Shown: piece by piece, positions 36,730-45,988 of the stretch
Position numbering within the stretch: position 1 is the first letter of the stretch
Layout of the letters: every line of letters begins with the position of its first letter
NCBI RefSeq assembly: GCF_003048405.1
Contig: NZ_PIQS01000001.1
Span: forward strand, 682,001 to 746,000
Direction: 5' to 3'
Length of the DNA: 64,000 nt
Source: Campylobacter concisus
Lineage (GTDB): Bacteria > Campylobacterota > Campylobacteria > Campylobacterales > Campylobacteraceae
Translations under genes and position numbers: made by a program
Notes under the pieces: model-generated
Databases searched by the model: none
What the model was told of the DNA's origin: nothing
The model's input: the letters and a program-made list of their open reading frames with translations, nothing else

Positions 36730-38409
36730 CTACTCCTTAGATCTTGAGATAATTTTGCTTGAATCTAGCTCAAATCTTATTTTCTCATTATTTTCACAAC
36801 CTATTGCTTCTAAATAATAAAATTTACCAAGAGTCGATAATGCTTTGATGTTATAAAGTATTACAACATTACTTATATCGTTTGCGTCATAATAAGTTCT
36901 TATTAAATCTTTTTCTGTTTTTTTACAAATTCCTTTTGGCAAAGCCCCTAATGCACTTTTTTCAATAGATAAATATTTATATTCAACATTTGCTATGCCA
37001 AGCCTATTTGCGAATTCATTTGTTACAAACCAAGAAAGAATTGCAAATACTACAATTATGAAAGCAACTACAAACTGAAGTAAGTCATTATTGTTATAAA
37101 AATATTCCAAACCTTTAAAGTATACAAGTGTCATAAGATAAAGTCCAACTATTGAAGAAAAAAACCATCCATTGAAACTAAAATTTTCGGGAAAGATTAT
37201 TATTAATATAGCAACTTTACATAAAGAGAAAGTTGTAAATTTATCTGTGCAAATAACAATAATCAAATAAATAAATGATCCTATCAAAGAAAACCAAAAT
37301 AAAACGTCAAGTGATTTGTTTATAATAGTATTTAATGTTGCCATACAAACCAATGTAAAAAGAGGAAGCAAAGAAAGCCCAAAGAAAAATATCCATCCTA
37401 TATCTTTCTTGTGATAGCCTGGATAACATAAACAAGGCAAAATAAAGAAAAGAGAAATAGTTGCTAGCATAAAAAATAATGATACACCAACATATGCTAC
37501 ATCTGCTCCACCTAAATCAGGAAAATATTTCAACTCAAATCCAAAATATGCAAAATAATAGATCATGCCAACCAAGCTAATGCCAGATAGTATCAATGGA
37601 TGAAATTTTAAAAGAGCATTAAAATAGTCTTTTGTACCTCTTTCTTCAAAAGATTTTGTTAAATAATATTTAAAATGTTCGTTAGAAAGTAGTTTGTTTT
37701 TTATTTTAATGCTATCCTTATTCAGTAATTCATTTTTTTTATCATTAATATACTTATCAGTGATTTTTACTTGCTCTTTTAAATCCCTTATAGAATTAGA
37801 ATTTGAAATTTTATTTTTTATTTCACATATCAATTGATCTATTTTTGTTCTTGTATATTTTTCTTTTTCTGCACCTTCTTTAATGTTCTTTTCTAAATCT
37901 GATAATAAGTCTGAAATATTGTACTTCAAGTACTCAAAATCTGGAAAATGACTCTTACAAAAATCTTTAAAGTTTTTAATTGCCTCTACCTTGTCTTTGT
38001 CGTCGTTGTTTTTTGGTAAATTTGATAATGATAAAAAATTTTGATCGTTAATGCTATTTTGTAAACTATTTTTTATATTGGATATATTTTCTTTTAATAT
38101 TAGGTCTTGATATGATAAAGTTAGTTCTTCATGAATGTTTATATTATCAAATTTAATCCTATTTTTTATCTCGGATATTTTGGAATATATTTGATGTTTT
38201 ATTTCTCTTAGTTTTTTATAAAAAACATCAGGATCATCTTTATCCGAACCACTATATAATCTCTTTTCCTTGTTTAAAAGAACTATTAACTGACCGTATT
38301 TATTATCATATTTATCCAAGTTTTCAAAAGTTTCTCTTAAAAAAAGTATGAATTCGTCTATCCTAGCAATATTATTTTCTTTCTGTTTTAAATTATCTTG
38401 ATAATTCAA
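36730..38409 (-). CDS. Unknown membrane protein with coiled-coil N-terminus
   Basis: I do not recognise this 559-residue protein. Residues 1-260 are highly charged, rich in Lys, Asn, Glu and Ile and predicted helical (coiled-coil-like runs). From about residue 268 there are roughly eight hydrophobic segments, such as PLILSGISLVGMIYYFAYF and WIFFFGLSLLPLFTLV. A soluble tail of about 90 residues ends the protein. The coding sequence is clearly more A+T-rich than its neighbours, suggesting later acquisition. It lies 23 bp after the DUF2314-ankyrin gene on the same strand, so the two may be expressed together. The function is unknown; a stress or immunity-type membrane protein would be a guess. 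Confidence 0.7.
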   Translation of the reverse strand: MNYQDNLKQKENNIARIDEFILFLRETFENLDKYDNKYGQLIVLLNKEKRLYSGSDKDDPDVFYKKLREIKHQIYSKISEIKNRIKFDNINIHEELTLSYQDLILKENISNIKNSLQNSINDQNFLSLSNLPKNNDDKDKVEAIKNFKDFCKSHFPDFEYLKYNISDLLSDLEKNIKEGAEKEKYTRTKIDQLICEIKNKISNSNSIRDLKEQVKITDKYINDKKNELLNKDSIKIKNKLLSNEHFKYYLTKSFEERGTKDYFNALLKFHPLILSGISLVGMIYYFAYFGFELKYFPDLGGADVAYVGVSLFFMLATISLFFILPCLCYPGYHKKDIGWIFFFGLSLLPLFTLVCMATLNTIINKSLDVLFWFSLIGSFIYLIIVICTDKFTTFSLCKVAILIIIFPENFSFNGWFFSSIVGLYLMTLVYFKGLEYFYNNNDLLQFVVAFIIVVFAILSWFVTNEFANRLGIANVEYKYLSIEKSALGALPKGICKKTEKDLIRTYYDANDISNVVILYNIKALSTLGKFYYLEAIGCENNEKIRFELDSSKIISRSKE

Positions 38410-38432
38410 AGTTATCTCCTATAAAAATTTAA

Positions 38433-39224
38433 CTAGCTAAGCACCTTTGCGATTTCGCTCCAGCCCAAATTCTCAGCAAATTCAGCTGCTGTTTTGCCAC
38501 TTTTTGTCTGGGCATTTTTATCAGCACCGTTTTCTAGCAAAAGATTTACAAGATTTAAATTCCCAGCGATCGCCTCGTTGTGAAGCTGCGTATAACCAAA
38601 CTCATCAGCGTCTGTGACCATATTTGGGTGCTCTTTTATATATTGCTTTACTTGCTCATATGTATTTTTGCTCATTGGATGCTCTATCAAATTTTCAGGG
38701 TGCTCTTTTTGCTCGTAAACTACCAAAATATCGTTAAAATCGCCAAAATCAAGCCCCCACTCTTTATCGTGCTCTTTTAGCTCTTTCTTTTGCATGCGTG
38801 AGCGCATAGCCTGCACGCTAAATCCGCCGTATGCGCGTCCATCTATCGAAAAGAGCCAGTCACTCATCTCGTCTATCTTTGCGCTTATTTGGTCGCCTAA
38901 TTTTACGTTTTGCACGCTATCTGGCTCATTTACGAGCGTGCCATATATCGTTTCGCCGTCAAATTCCACATCGTCTACCCACATGTGTTCTCCGACTTCT
39001 TCGCCATTTACGACATCTAAAAAGCAAATTTTTACCATTGCATAGTCAAGCATAGGTACGATCCTGCGGCGCTCCCAGTAAACCTCACGCCAAAAATATC
39101 TAAAGCTCTCTCTGGCCTGCTCAAACGCACGCTGCATATAGTCTTCGTCGCTACTTACAAAATAGATTGGCATTTGCTTGCCAAGATCGATTTGTTTACC
39201 GAGAATTTTCTTAAAAAAGCTCAT
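38433..39224 (-). CDS. DUF2314 domain protein with C-terminal ankyrin repeats
   Basis: This 263-residue protein has an N-terminal DUF2314-like domain (about 15-140). It contains AFEQARESFRYFWREV, VKICFLDVVNGEEVGEHMWV and VNEPDSVQNVKLGDQI, the last being typical of this domain. The C-terminal part (about 200-263) has ankyrin repeats: DEFGYTQLHNEAIAGNL, then VNLLLENGADKNAQTKSG. No signal peptide is present, so it is cytoplasmic. Both modules are common in accessory and toxin-immunity contexts, but no clear toxin gene adjoins. The biochemical function is unknown. Confidence 0.78.
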   Translation of the reverse strand: MSFFKKILGKQIDLGKQMPIYFVSSDEDYMQRAFEQARESFRYFWREVYWERRRIVPMLDYAMVKICFLDVVNGEEVGEHMWVDDVEFDGETIYGTLVNEPDSVQNVKLGDQISAKIDEMSDWLFSIDGRAYGGFSVQAMRSRMQKKELKEHDKEWGLDFGDFNDILVVYEQKEHPENLIEHPMSKNTYEQVKQYIKEHPNMVTDADEFGYTQLHNEAIAGNLNLVNLLLENGADKNAQTKSGKTAAEFAENLGWSEIAKVLS

Positions 39225-39537
39225 TTTTTGTCCTTATTTCTAAATTTAGATAGATCAAATTTAAATAAAACGATAAGGCAAAATTTCATCCACGAATACG
39301 CCAAATTTTAAATACAAAAACTATGCGAAATTTCTCAAATTTAGCCCAAAATCCTACAAAATTTTAAATCCAAAAGTTACGTGATGATTTCAAAATTTAG
39401 CCTACCAACTTCAAATTTAAACAAAAATGTCGTGAGATGGATTTAAATGTTGCGACGAAAAAATAAGCGTGCGCTAGGCATACAGCCTGCGGAGTGAAAA
39501 TTTTTCTAGCTCATTTAAGGGCACTCACGAGAGGCCG
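39225..39537. other. Intergenic region before yajQ 3' end
   Basis: About 313 bp of A+T-rich DNA with many AAATTT words. I find no gene, RNA or hairpin terminator. It contains the upstream region of the DUF2314-ankyrin gene. Confidence 0.5.
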
Positions 39538-40035
39538 TTACTTTAGGTTTTTAAAGCTTATCGGAAGTTCTAAATTTAACCCCCTAACGAGCTTTATACA
39601 CTCCTGCAGATCATCTATGCTTTTACTTGTCACTCTGATCTCTTCGCCCCTGATCTGTGCGCTCACCTTGATCTTTGAGTCTTTGATCGCTTTGGTGATC
39701 TTTTTTGAGTTTTCACCATCAAGCGTGTCGTTTAGCTTTAGTGTCGCCTTTAAATTTCCACCGCTCGCTGGCTCTCTTTTTGTTTCTGTGATCGCTACTG
39801 GCGGGATGTTTCGCTTGATGAGCTTTGAGATCACAATGTCTTTTAGCGCATCGATCTTATTGTCGCTTGAGCTAAGAAGCGTGATAAATTTCTCTTTTTC
39901 GTTTAGCTCAACTTCAGCTGCAAGTCCTTTAAAATCATATCTCGCCGCGATCTCTTTTTTCGCCGTCTCAAGAGCGTTTTTAACCTCCATCATATCGACC
40001 TCGGCACTTATATCAAAGCTATGTTCGGTTGCCAT
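39538..40035 (-). CDS. yajQ: YajQ-family nucleotide-binding protein
   Basis: This 165-residue protein belongs to the UPF0234/YajQ family, some members of which bind cyclic di-GMP or RNA. The family signatures [25 protein letters not shown] and the C-terminal [20 protein letters not shown] are present. I chose the ATG opening [10 protein letters not shown], preceded by AAAGGATAAAA; the frame's earlier ATG would run into the previous gene. It is the last gene of the run that starts at rpsU, matching the C. jejuni gene order as I remember it. Confidence 0.93.
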   Translation of the reverse strand: MATEHSFDISAEVDMMEVKNALETAKKEIAARYDFKGLAAEVELNEKEKFITLLSSSDNKIDALKDIVISKLIKRNIPPVAITETKREPASGGNLKATLKLNDTLDGENSKKITKAIKDSKIKVSAQIRGEEIRVTSKSIDDLQECIKLVRGLNLELPISFKNLK

Positions 40036-40051
40036 TTTTATCCTTTCAAAT

Positions 40052-40810
40052 TTATTTAAATAGCCCTTTGATCTTATCAAAAAGTGACTTTTTGCCAGTC
40101 TCTTCTTGCTTTATCGCCTCGCTAATCTGTTGCACAGCGGTCTGTGCGTAGATGATAGCCCCATTTGGATCGCAGTTAAAGAGGTTTGAATATGAGTTTG
40201 ATTTGTTTAGATCAAGAGGATTTGGCTCCACTACCTCAGTGGCCTCGAGCAGGCCTGTTTCTAGCTCGCATGCGTAGTTTAGCGCATCTAAAAATGCAGG
40301 TAAATTTTGAGCGTAAAAGCCATCAATCGCATCTTTTATCTCACCACCTGCTTCATAGTCAGCCTTTAGTTTAGCTACGCTTTTAGCGTTTACATAAGCG
40401 CCACAACAGTAGTTTTCGGTGATCTCATTATAAATTTCGCCACTAAATTTATCCAAAAACTCACTTGGTAAAATTTTTCGCCAGTTGCTAATGTAGTTTT
40501 TAAATTTCTCATTTTGCCGGGCCAAAGAGCTTAGCGCTGTGCCCCTAGTGTAGAAATATTTTCTAAAAAATCCTTGCGTGACAGCGATACAAAAGCCGTG
40601 AGTTTTGTTAAAAATTTCATCGTCTTTATACTGCAACGCAGCACTTAGCGTATCTTTGTACTTTTGCGCGTAAAATTCCTCTACGCCAGCCTTACTAGCA
40701 AGTGCTAAAACCTCGTCAAATTTACCAGCTTTTGTAAGCTCAAGTGCCTTAAAGTACCACTTTGAAATTTCGTCTTCGCTAATGGCGTGATAGCTTATAT
40801 CATAGCCCAT
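40052..40810 (-). CDS. Conserved protein of unknown function
   Basis: I do not recognise the family of this 252-residue protein. It is predicted mostly helical, with no signal peptide or membrane segment. Notable stretches are [20 protein letters not shown] at the start and the cysteine-containing [13 protein letters not shown] in the middle. The lysine-rich end [11 protein letters not shown] could form an amphipathic helix. The ATG shares one base with the stop of the dehydrogenase gene, and yajQ begins 16 bp after its stop, so it belongs to that operon. Confidence 0.72.
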   Translation of the reverse strand: MGYDISYHAISEDEISKWYFKALELTKAGKFDEVLALASKAGVEEFYAQKYKDTLSAALQYKDDEIFNKTHGFCIAVTQGFFRKYFYTRGTALSSLARQNEKFKNYISNWRKILPSEFLDKFSGEIYNEITENYCCGAYVNAKSVAKLKADYEAGGEIKDAIDGFYAQNLPAFLDALNYACELETGLLEATEVVEPNPLDLNKSNSYSNLFNCDPNGAIIYAQTAVQQISEAIKQEETGKKSLFDKIKGLFK

Positions 40811-41745
40811 TATCTACTCTCATTGATGAAATTTTCGATGTTTGCCGCGATCTTTGTGATGAGCGTCTTTCTAGCCTCCAAGCTGCCCCATGCTACGTGC
40901 GGCGTGATGAGTAGATTTTCTTTGTTTTTTACATTTAAAAATGGGCTATTTTCGCTCATCGGTTCGCTTTCTAAAACATCCGTACCAAAGCGTAAATTTC
41001 TCTCATCTATCGCTCTTGCCATCGCTACTTCGTCTACTATGCCGCCGCGTCCTAAATTTAGCACTATCGCATCATCTTTTAGCAAATTTATCTCGTTTGC
41101 GCCCAGTAAATTTCTAGTTTTTTCATTTAGCGGTGCATGGATGCTGATGATGTCGCTGTTTCTTAGTAGCTCATCTAAGCTTTTTTGCTTAAATTCGCTA
41201 TTTTTATTTGCTCCGCTTGTCGAGTAATAGCTCACATTTGCGCCAAATGCACGCGCCACTACCGCCACGCCACGACCTATCTCGCCAAGTCCGATGATGC
41301 CAAATTCTTTGCCAGCGATCTCGCTGATATCTGCGCCAAGATAGGTAAAAATTTCACTCTTCACCCACTCACCGCTTTTAACGTATTCGTCATAAAATTT
41401 GATGTGATTTGTTAGCTCAAAAAGCATCGCAAACGTGTGTTGCACGACGCTTGCGGTTGAGTAGCCAGCGACGTTTTTAACAGCTATATTTTTAACTTTT
41501 GCATGCTCTAGATCGACATTATTCATGCCAGTTGCGCTTATACAAATGAGCTTTAAATTTGTCGCCTCCATCACGGCTTTGTCGATGATGACCTTGTTTG
41601 TGATGACCACATCAACGCCCTTTAGACGAGGCACGATCTCTTCGCTTTTTGTTTTTTGATAGCTGATAAACTCGCCAAATTTCTTAAAAACACTAAGATC
41701 TACGTTCTCTCCCAGCGTGGCCGCGTCTAAACAAACGATTTTCAT
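40810..41745 (-). CDS. D-2-hydroxyacid dehydrogenase
   Basis: This 311-residue NAD-dependent oxidoreductase belongs to the hydroxypyruvate/glycerate dehydrogenase family. The Rossmann motif is GIIGLGEIGRGVAVVARAFG near residue 148. The catalytic residues are in LNLGRGGIVDE (Arg), the acidic VLESEP and HVAWGSLEARK (His). The length is typical. The substrate could be hydroxypyruvate, glyoxylate or another 2-oxoacid; sequence alone does not decide. It lies 2 bp after the ATP-grasp gene, in the order remembered from C. jejuni (Cj0371-Cj0374). Confidence 0.9.
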   Translation of the reverse strand: MKIVCLDAATLGENVDLSVFKKFGEFISYQKTKSEEIVPRLKGVDVVITNKVIIDKAVMEATNLKLICISATGMNNVDLEHAKVKNIAVKNVAGYSTASVVQHTFAMLFELTNHIKFYDEYVKSGEWVKSEIFTYLGADISEIAGKEFGIIGLGEIGRGVAVVARAFGANVSYYSTSGANKNSEFKQKSLDELLRNSDIISIHAPLNEKTRNLLGANEINLLKDDAIVLNLGRGGIVDEVAMARAIDERNLRFGTDVLESEPMSENSPFLNVKNKENLLITPHVAWGSLEARKTLITKIAANIENFINESR

Positions 41746-41747
41746 CT

Positions 41748-42929
41748 TTAGTCCTTAATGAAATGTCCTACAAATTTAGAGTAGTTATCTAAAATTTTGC
41801 CGCCCTTTCTATATCCAAGCGCACACGCCTCATAAGCGTAAAACACGCCTGCTTGGTAGCTCTCGCCCTTCTCATCTTGGTTAAACTCGTAAAATTCTTG
41901 ATAGATGGCTTTGTTTGAGTCGTATTCGCCATCACTGCTTGCTATTTGTGCGCCGTTTTCATCGTATATAGAGACGTTTGCACCTTCTCTACCAAATACC
42001 GGCTTTTTCACATATTTTTTGCCTTTTAGTGGCTCGTTTGAGGTCTCAAGCAAGAGCGGGTGATTTGGATAAAGATCCCAAAGGATTTTTAATATCCCTT
42101 TACTTTGGAAAAGTAGCGTGTAGGCGGGATTAATTATGATGGCTTTTTGATTTTTGATGATATTTGATAGTATGAGTGCCAGCTCGCCCTCATCGATCGC
42201 TATGCTCTCCCAAGGCACGAGTTTAAACCAGTACTCGAAATTTTCATCACCTTTAAAAATCCCTTCATCATCGTTAAAAACGACCTCATCAACGTAAGCA
42301 AAGTCTGTTTTAAATCCAGCCTCTTTTGCGATGTATTGTAGTAATTTCACGGTTTGCTCATCCTCGATACTACCAGCGATAGAGCTAAAGAGTATCCCCC
42401 AGCCTTCGTAAACATCCTCAAAATTTACATTATCGTCGCCAAGCGTGATAAGGCGTTTAAAATTTTGCTTTAGAGCTTCGTAAAGGTTATTAAATTGTTC
42501 TGCTTCATCCATATGATTTAGTTTTAGCATCGCCCACTGGATGATCGCCGTCTCAAAGACTGCCGTTGGCGTGTCGGCGTTAAATTCAATCAGTTTTATC
42601 GGCTTGCCATCAAGCCCACCTGCAAGATCAAATCTACCATAAAGATGCCAGTGAACGTCATTTTCCCAGCTTTTTTTGATGCTATCAACGAGATTAAACG
42701 GTATGCCTATCTCGTGAAAAAGGTTGTTGTCAATGACGTGCTGAGCAGCATTTACATACATATCGTATAGCTCATTTGCTGCTTCATAATAAGCATCTGC
42801 CTCGCTTGCTTTCACCTGTACGATCTCATCTGAGATATATGAGCTGTTATCGTTATCTGTATGCCACGCAAAGCCGATTTTTTCCATAAATTCGTTATTT
42901 AACGGAGTGATTTTTCTTAAATTTATCAT
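41748..42929 (-). CDS. Glutathionylspermidine synthase-like ATP-grasp ligase
   Basis: This 393-residue protein resembles the synthetase domain of glutathionylspermidine synthase and the YgiC/YjfC family. Recognisable stretches are DLAGGLDGKPIKLIEFNADT, GWGILFSSIAGSIEDE and KKPVFGREGANVSIYD, the last matching the ATP-grasp nucleotide loop. The amidase domain of the bifunctional enzyme is absent. The natural substrates of these stand-alone ligases are not firmly known; a C-N ligation to a peptide or polyamine is inferred. The neighbouring UPF0323 lipoprotein is a constant partner, 2 bp away, which hints at an envelope-related product. Confidence 0.87.
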   Translation of the reverse strand: MINLRKITPLNNEFMEKIGFAWHTDNDNSSYISDEIVQVKASEADAYYEAANELYDMYVNAAQHVIDNNLFHEIGIPFNLVDSIKKSWENDVHWHLYGRFDLAGGLDGKPIKLIEFNADTPTAVFETAIIQWAMLKLNHMDEAEQFNNLYEALKQNFKRLITLGDDNVNFEDVYEGWGILFSSIAGSIEDEQTVKLLQYIAKEAGFKTDFAYVDEVVFNDDEGIFKGDENFEYWFKLVPWESIAIDEGELALILSNIIKNQKAIIINPAYTLLFQSKGILKILWDLYPNHPLLLETSNEPLKGKKYVKKPVFGREGANVSIYDENGAQIASSDGEYDSNKAIYQEFYEFNQDEKGESYQAGVFYAYEACALGYRKGGKILDNYSKFVGHFIKD

Positions 42930-42931
42930 TT

Positions 42932-43549
42932 TTAGCCTCCAAAGCTTGATGAGCTAGAGCTTGATTTTGAGCCACCACCAAAAAATCCACTCTTGCCACC
43001 ACTACTTCTTGCAGCAGAATTTGCTGCTTTTTGCTTATTAAAGCTATCAACGCTTCTTGTGTATGCGCTTGGATTTTTGTAAGAATTTTGACGAGTAGCT
43101 TGGAAATTTTGATTTCCAAAAAGCTTGCTACCTATCCAGCTACCAAGTATCGCACCGGCTGCTGAGGCAAGTATCGTCTCACCAAGACTTAGCCCACCGC
43201 TACTTAGTTGTGCGTCACTCGTTTTTGTTAAATTTGAAGTGCCATTGTCGATATTTGCGTTTGCTTGAGCTAGGAGTTTATCGATCTCGTCTTTGCTTAG
43301 CACACGCTCAGTGCCGTTGATATCTTTTAACACGACTCTAGTTTCAGTACTTGGATACTCTTCTAAAATTTTATAAACGCCAGGTGCACTCTCTTCAATG
43401 ATGACAAAGGCACCGTTTTTTTGCGCAACTTCATTTAGTGCGTTTTCATCACCGCCATTATTACTGCCACAACCAGCAAGGCCAGCCATAACGATCGCAC
43501 CAAATCCGCCTACTGCAGCATAAGTAGCTATCTTTTTAATGTGTTTCAT
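42932..43549 (-). CDS. UPF0323 family lipoprotein
   Basis: This 205-residue protein has a lipoprotein signal peptide with lipobox LAGC (Cys27), then a mature region with VAQKNGAFVIIEE and a SYKNPSAYTRSVDSFNKQK stretch. It ends in a low-complexity glycine/serine tail after FFGGGSKSS. The family is restricted to campylobacters and relatives, and its role is not well defined. Its ATG overlaps the stop of the helix-turn-helix gene by 4 bp, so the two are coupled. It is followed by the ATP-grasp ligase after 2 bp. Confidence 0.9.
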   Translation of the reverse strand: MKHIKKIATYAAVGGFGAIVMAGLAGCGSNNGGDENALNEVAQKNGAFVIIEESAPGVYKILEEYPSTETRVVLKDINGTERVLSKDEIDKLLAQANANIDNGTSNLTKTSDAQLSSGGLSLGETILASAAGAILGSWIGSKLFGNQNFQATRQNSYKNPSAYTRSVDSFNKQKAANSAARSSGGKSGFFGGGSKSSSSSSSFGG

Positions 43550-44178
43550 ATCTCTCCTATCAACTCTTTTAAATTTTTATGTCTTCTAACAAGTATCACG
43601 CCTCGTTTAAATTTTATAAATTTTGAGTGGTGTATCGCTTTTATTATCTTTTCACTGGCCTTTTTCGTTGCCTTTGGCTTTAGATTTAGCTCCTTTAAAA
43701 ATTCACTTAAATTTATCCATTTTGACTCATTTTCTATCTCGGCCTCTATCGCTTCATTATTTGGTATATCGTCGTTTTTTTGTGCTAAAAGTGGCCTTTG
43801 CATAGCATTTAGAAACTGCATGAGCTTTTCATCCCTGTCCTTATAAATTTGCAAAATCTCATTTTTTCGCTCGATTAGCATCTGCTCTTTTTCTTTAAAA
43901 AGCCTATCTTTATCAGCTTGCAAGTTTAAATTTAAGCTCTTTAACTCGCTTAACTCATTTAGCAAATAATTTACAAACTCATCATTTTGGGATTTGGTTT
44001 TTGTACTTTTTGGAGTGGATTTTGTGGCCTTTTCGCTACTTGGTTTCTCGTCAAGGATGACAAATTTTGTGCCATTTTCAATGACTGTATTTATCGAACC
44101 ACGGCGGATTCTATTATAGACTGCTTCTTTTGTTATGCCTAAAATTTCTGCAGCTTCGTTTATAGCTAGCTTTTGCAT
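43546..44178 (-). CDS. Excisionase-type helix-turn-helix protein with coiled coil
   Basis: This 210-residue protein begins with a MerR/excisionase-like DNA-binding motif (AINEAAEILGITKEAVYNRI, then RRGSINTVIENG). A linker rich in Ser, Thr and Lys follows. A coiled coil covers about residues 68-125, with repeated Glu, Lys and Leu, and a basic C-terminal domain ends with FIKFKRGVILVRRH. It probably binds DNA as a dimer; the target is unknown. Its stop overlaps the lipoprotein start, so it may control that operon. From memory, rpsU and the UPF0323 gene are adjacent in C. jejuni without this gene between them. Confidence 0.75.
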   Translation of the reverse strand: MQKLAINEAAEILGITKEAVYNRIRRGSINTVIENGTKFVILDEKPSSEKATKSTPKSTKTKSQNDEFVNYLLNELSELKSLNLNLQADKDRLFKEKEQMLIERKNEILQIYKDRDEKLMQFLNAMQRPLLAQKNDDIPNNEAIEAEIENESKWINLSEFLKELNLKPKATKKASEKIIKAIHHSKFIKFKRGVILVRRHKNLKELIGEI

Positions 44179-44281
44179 CGAATTTCCGTTTAAAATAAAA
44201 TAAAAAATTTGCTTTGATTATAAAAAAATAAGGCTAAAAGAAGAGTTAAACAAAGAGAGCAAAGCCCTCTTTGTCTTGGTT

Positions 44282-44494
44282 TTAGAGTCTTGACTCATAG
44301 CGTCTAAGCATATAAAGACGTTTAAGCATTTTCTTACGAGCTGCAATTTTTTGTTTTTTGCGGATCTCAGTTTTAGGCTCAAAGAAGCGTCTAGCTCTTG
44401 CTTCAGTTACTACTAAGTTACGGTCAGTTTGTTTCTTAAACTTTCTGTAACCCTCGTCAAATGACTCGTTAGGATGTACCTTAATACCAGGCAA
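44282..44494 (-). CDS. rpsU: 30S ribosomal protein S21
   Basis: This 70-residue basic protein of the small ribosomal subunit helps mRNA pairing at initiation. [20 protein letters not shown] opens the family sequence, and the end is rich in Lys and Arg ([15 protein letters not shown]). I chose the TTG at 44494, because it gives the conserved MPGIKVH start and follows AAAGGTGGTGAGG. GTG codons at 44506 and 44503 overlap that ribosome site. A TATACT -10 candidate lies at 44530-44535 on the minus strand. Confidence 0.94.
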   Translation of the reverse strand: MPGIKVHPNESFDEGYRKFKKQTDRNLVVTEARARRFFEPKTEIRKKQKIAARKKMLKRLYMLRRYESRL

Positions 44495-44529
44495 CGTCCT
44501 CACCACCTTTCAGATTAAAATAAGCCGTG

Positions 44530-44535
44530 AGTATA
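44530..44535 (-). promoter_or_regulatory. Candidate -10 element for rpsU
   Basis: TATACT on the minus strand, about 35 bp upstream of the rpsU start, in the 138-bp gap between the divergent rpsU and ccoG genes. Confidence 0.45.
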
Positions 44536-44601
44536 GTTTAATTTTCATAAATTTAAGCTTTTAACTATTTTTTTTTAAAACTCTTTTAATGCCATAAGCT
44601 T

Positions 44602-44607
44602 TATAAT
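44602..44607 (+). promoter_or_regulatory. Candidate -10 element for ccoG
   Basis: TATAAT, a perfect hexamer, 25 bp upstream of the ccoG ATG. This leaves a short leader with the AAAAAAGG ribosome site. Confidence 0.5.
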
Positions 44608-44632
44608 CATAAAATTTCAAAAAAGGCTTATT

Positions 44633-45958
44633 ATGTCAAAGGATTTTCATCTTAGCTACGCCAAGAGGCGTTACATTTTTTTCGCCTGTATTACGCTATT
44701 TGTCTTTGTTTTACCATTTATCAGAGTAAATGATGCGCAGCTATTTTTGCTAAGTTTTGATAAAAGTAGAGTTGATCTCTTTTTTACAAAATTTGATATG
44801 CAAGAGCTTTACTTATTGCCATTTTTGTTTATCATTTTGTTCTTAAGCATATTTTTTCTAACGACACTTGCAGGGCGTGTTTGGTGTGGTTGGAGCTGTC
44901 CGCAAACTATTTTTAGAACGATATTTCGTGACCTTTTGCAAACTAAAATTTTAAAGATTAGAAAAAATATCCAAAATAAACAAAATGAGCCAAAAGGACA
45001 AATTTTAAAGCGTGCTTTAGCAGTTGGAATTTGGTGTATTTTAGCTCTTGTTATTTCGGCAAATTTTTTATGGTATTTTGTACCACCGCTTGATTTTTTT
45101 GCTTATTTAAAAGAGCCAAGTGAGCACGGAGTTTTGCTTGCATTTTGGCTTGTTATAGCTATTTGGTTAGTTTATGATGTCATCATTTTAAAAGAAAATT
45201 TTTGCATTTATGTCTGTCCTTACGCTAGGGTGCAATCAGTGATGTTTGATAACGACACTATCCAAGTTATTTACAATCAAAAAAGAGGCGGCGTAATCTA
45301 TAACGGAAAAGAGAAATTTAAAAAGCCAAAAGAAGAAGGCGCGCTGTGTACTGGCTGCGAGGCGTGCGTAAGAGTATGCCCAACGCACATTGATATAAGA
45401 AAAGGTATGCAGCTTGAATGTATAAATTGTCTAGAGTGCAGCGATGCTTGCGCTAAAGTGATGAAGCATTTTGATGAAAGCTCGCTTATTGAGTGGAGAA
45501 GTATAAATTCTATAAAAGAGCAAAAAAGAGTCAAAATTTTACGCTTTAGAACGGTTGCTTACCTTGTCATTTTGGGCATTGTTTTGACAGCTGGGGTATT
45601 GATGAGTGGCAAAAAAGAAAGCATGCTTTTAAACATAAATAGAACAAGCGAGCTTTATAAAATTTTAGGTGAAAATGAAGTCGAAAATTCTTACGTATTT
45701 TTGGTGCAAAACACACAAAATAAAGAGCACGCCTTTTACTTTGAAGTAGATGATAAGAATATAGAAATTTCTCGTCCAAATAAGCCATTTATATTAAAAG
45801 CTGGCGCAAAGCAACGAGTAATCGTCACATTAAAATCAAAAAATGAAAATTTAAGCGATAAAGATCTTTTAAAACATATAAATATAAAAGCCTACGCCAC
45901 TGACGAGCCAGCTATCAGCGTGCAAAGGCAAAGTACTTTTATCTATCCTAAAAGATGA
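44633..45958 (+). CDS. ccoG: Cytochrome oxidase accessory protein CcoG (RdxA/FixG type)
   Basis: This 441-residue inner-membrane iron-sulfur protein assists maturation of the cbb3 oxidase and is linked to copper reduction in other bacteria. It has about five membrane helices. GRVWCGWSCPQTIFR sits at the second of these, and ENFCIYVCPYARVQS at the end of the fourth. The ferredoxin motifs CTGCEACVRVCP and CINCLECSDAC follow. After the last helix (about residue 305) comes an Ig-like periplasmic domain typical of FixG proteins. The cbb3 operon itself is not in this window. cmeR follows 30 bp after its stop, so transcription may continue. Confidence 0.93.
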   Translation: MSKDFHLSYAKRRYIFFACITLFVFVLPFIRVNDAQLFLLSFDKSRVDLFFTKFDMQELYLLPFLFIILFLSIFFLTTLAGRVWCGWSCPQTIFRTIFRDLLQTKILKIRKNIQNKQNEPKGQILKRALAVGIWCILALVISANFLWYFVPPLDFFAYLKEPSEHGVLLAFWLVIAIWLVYDVIILKENFCIYVCPYARVQSVMFDNDTIQVIYNQKRGGVIYNGKEKFKKPKEEGALCTGCEACVRVCPTHIDIRKGMQLECINCLECSDACAKVMKHFDESSLIEWRSINSIKEQKRVKILRFRTVAYLVILGIVLTAGVLMSGKKESMLLNINRTSELYKILGENEVENSYVFLVQNTQNKEHAFYFEVDDKNIEISRPNKPFILKAGAKQRVIVTLKSKNENLSDKDLLKHINIKAYATDEPAISVQRQSTFIYPKR

Positions 45959-45988
45959 TAAAATGGCAAAAATTTAACAGGAAATAAG

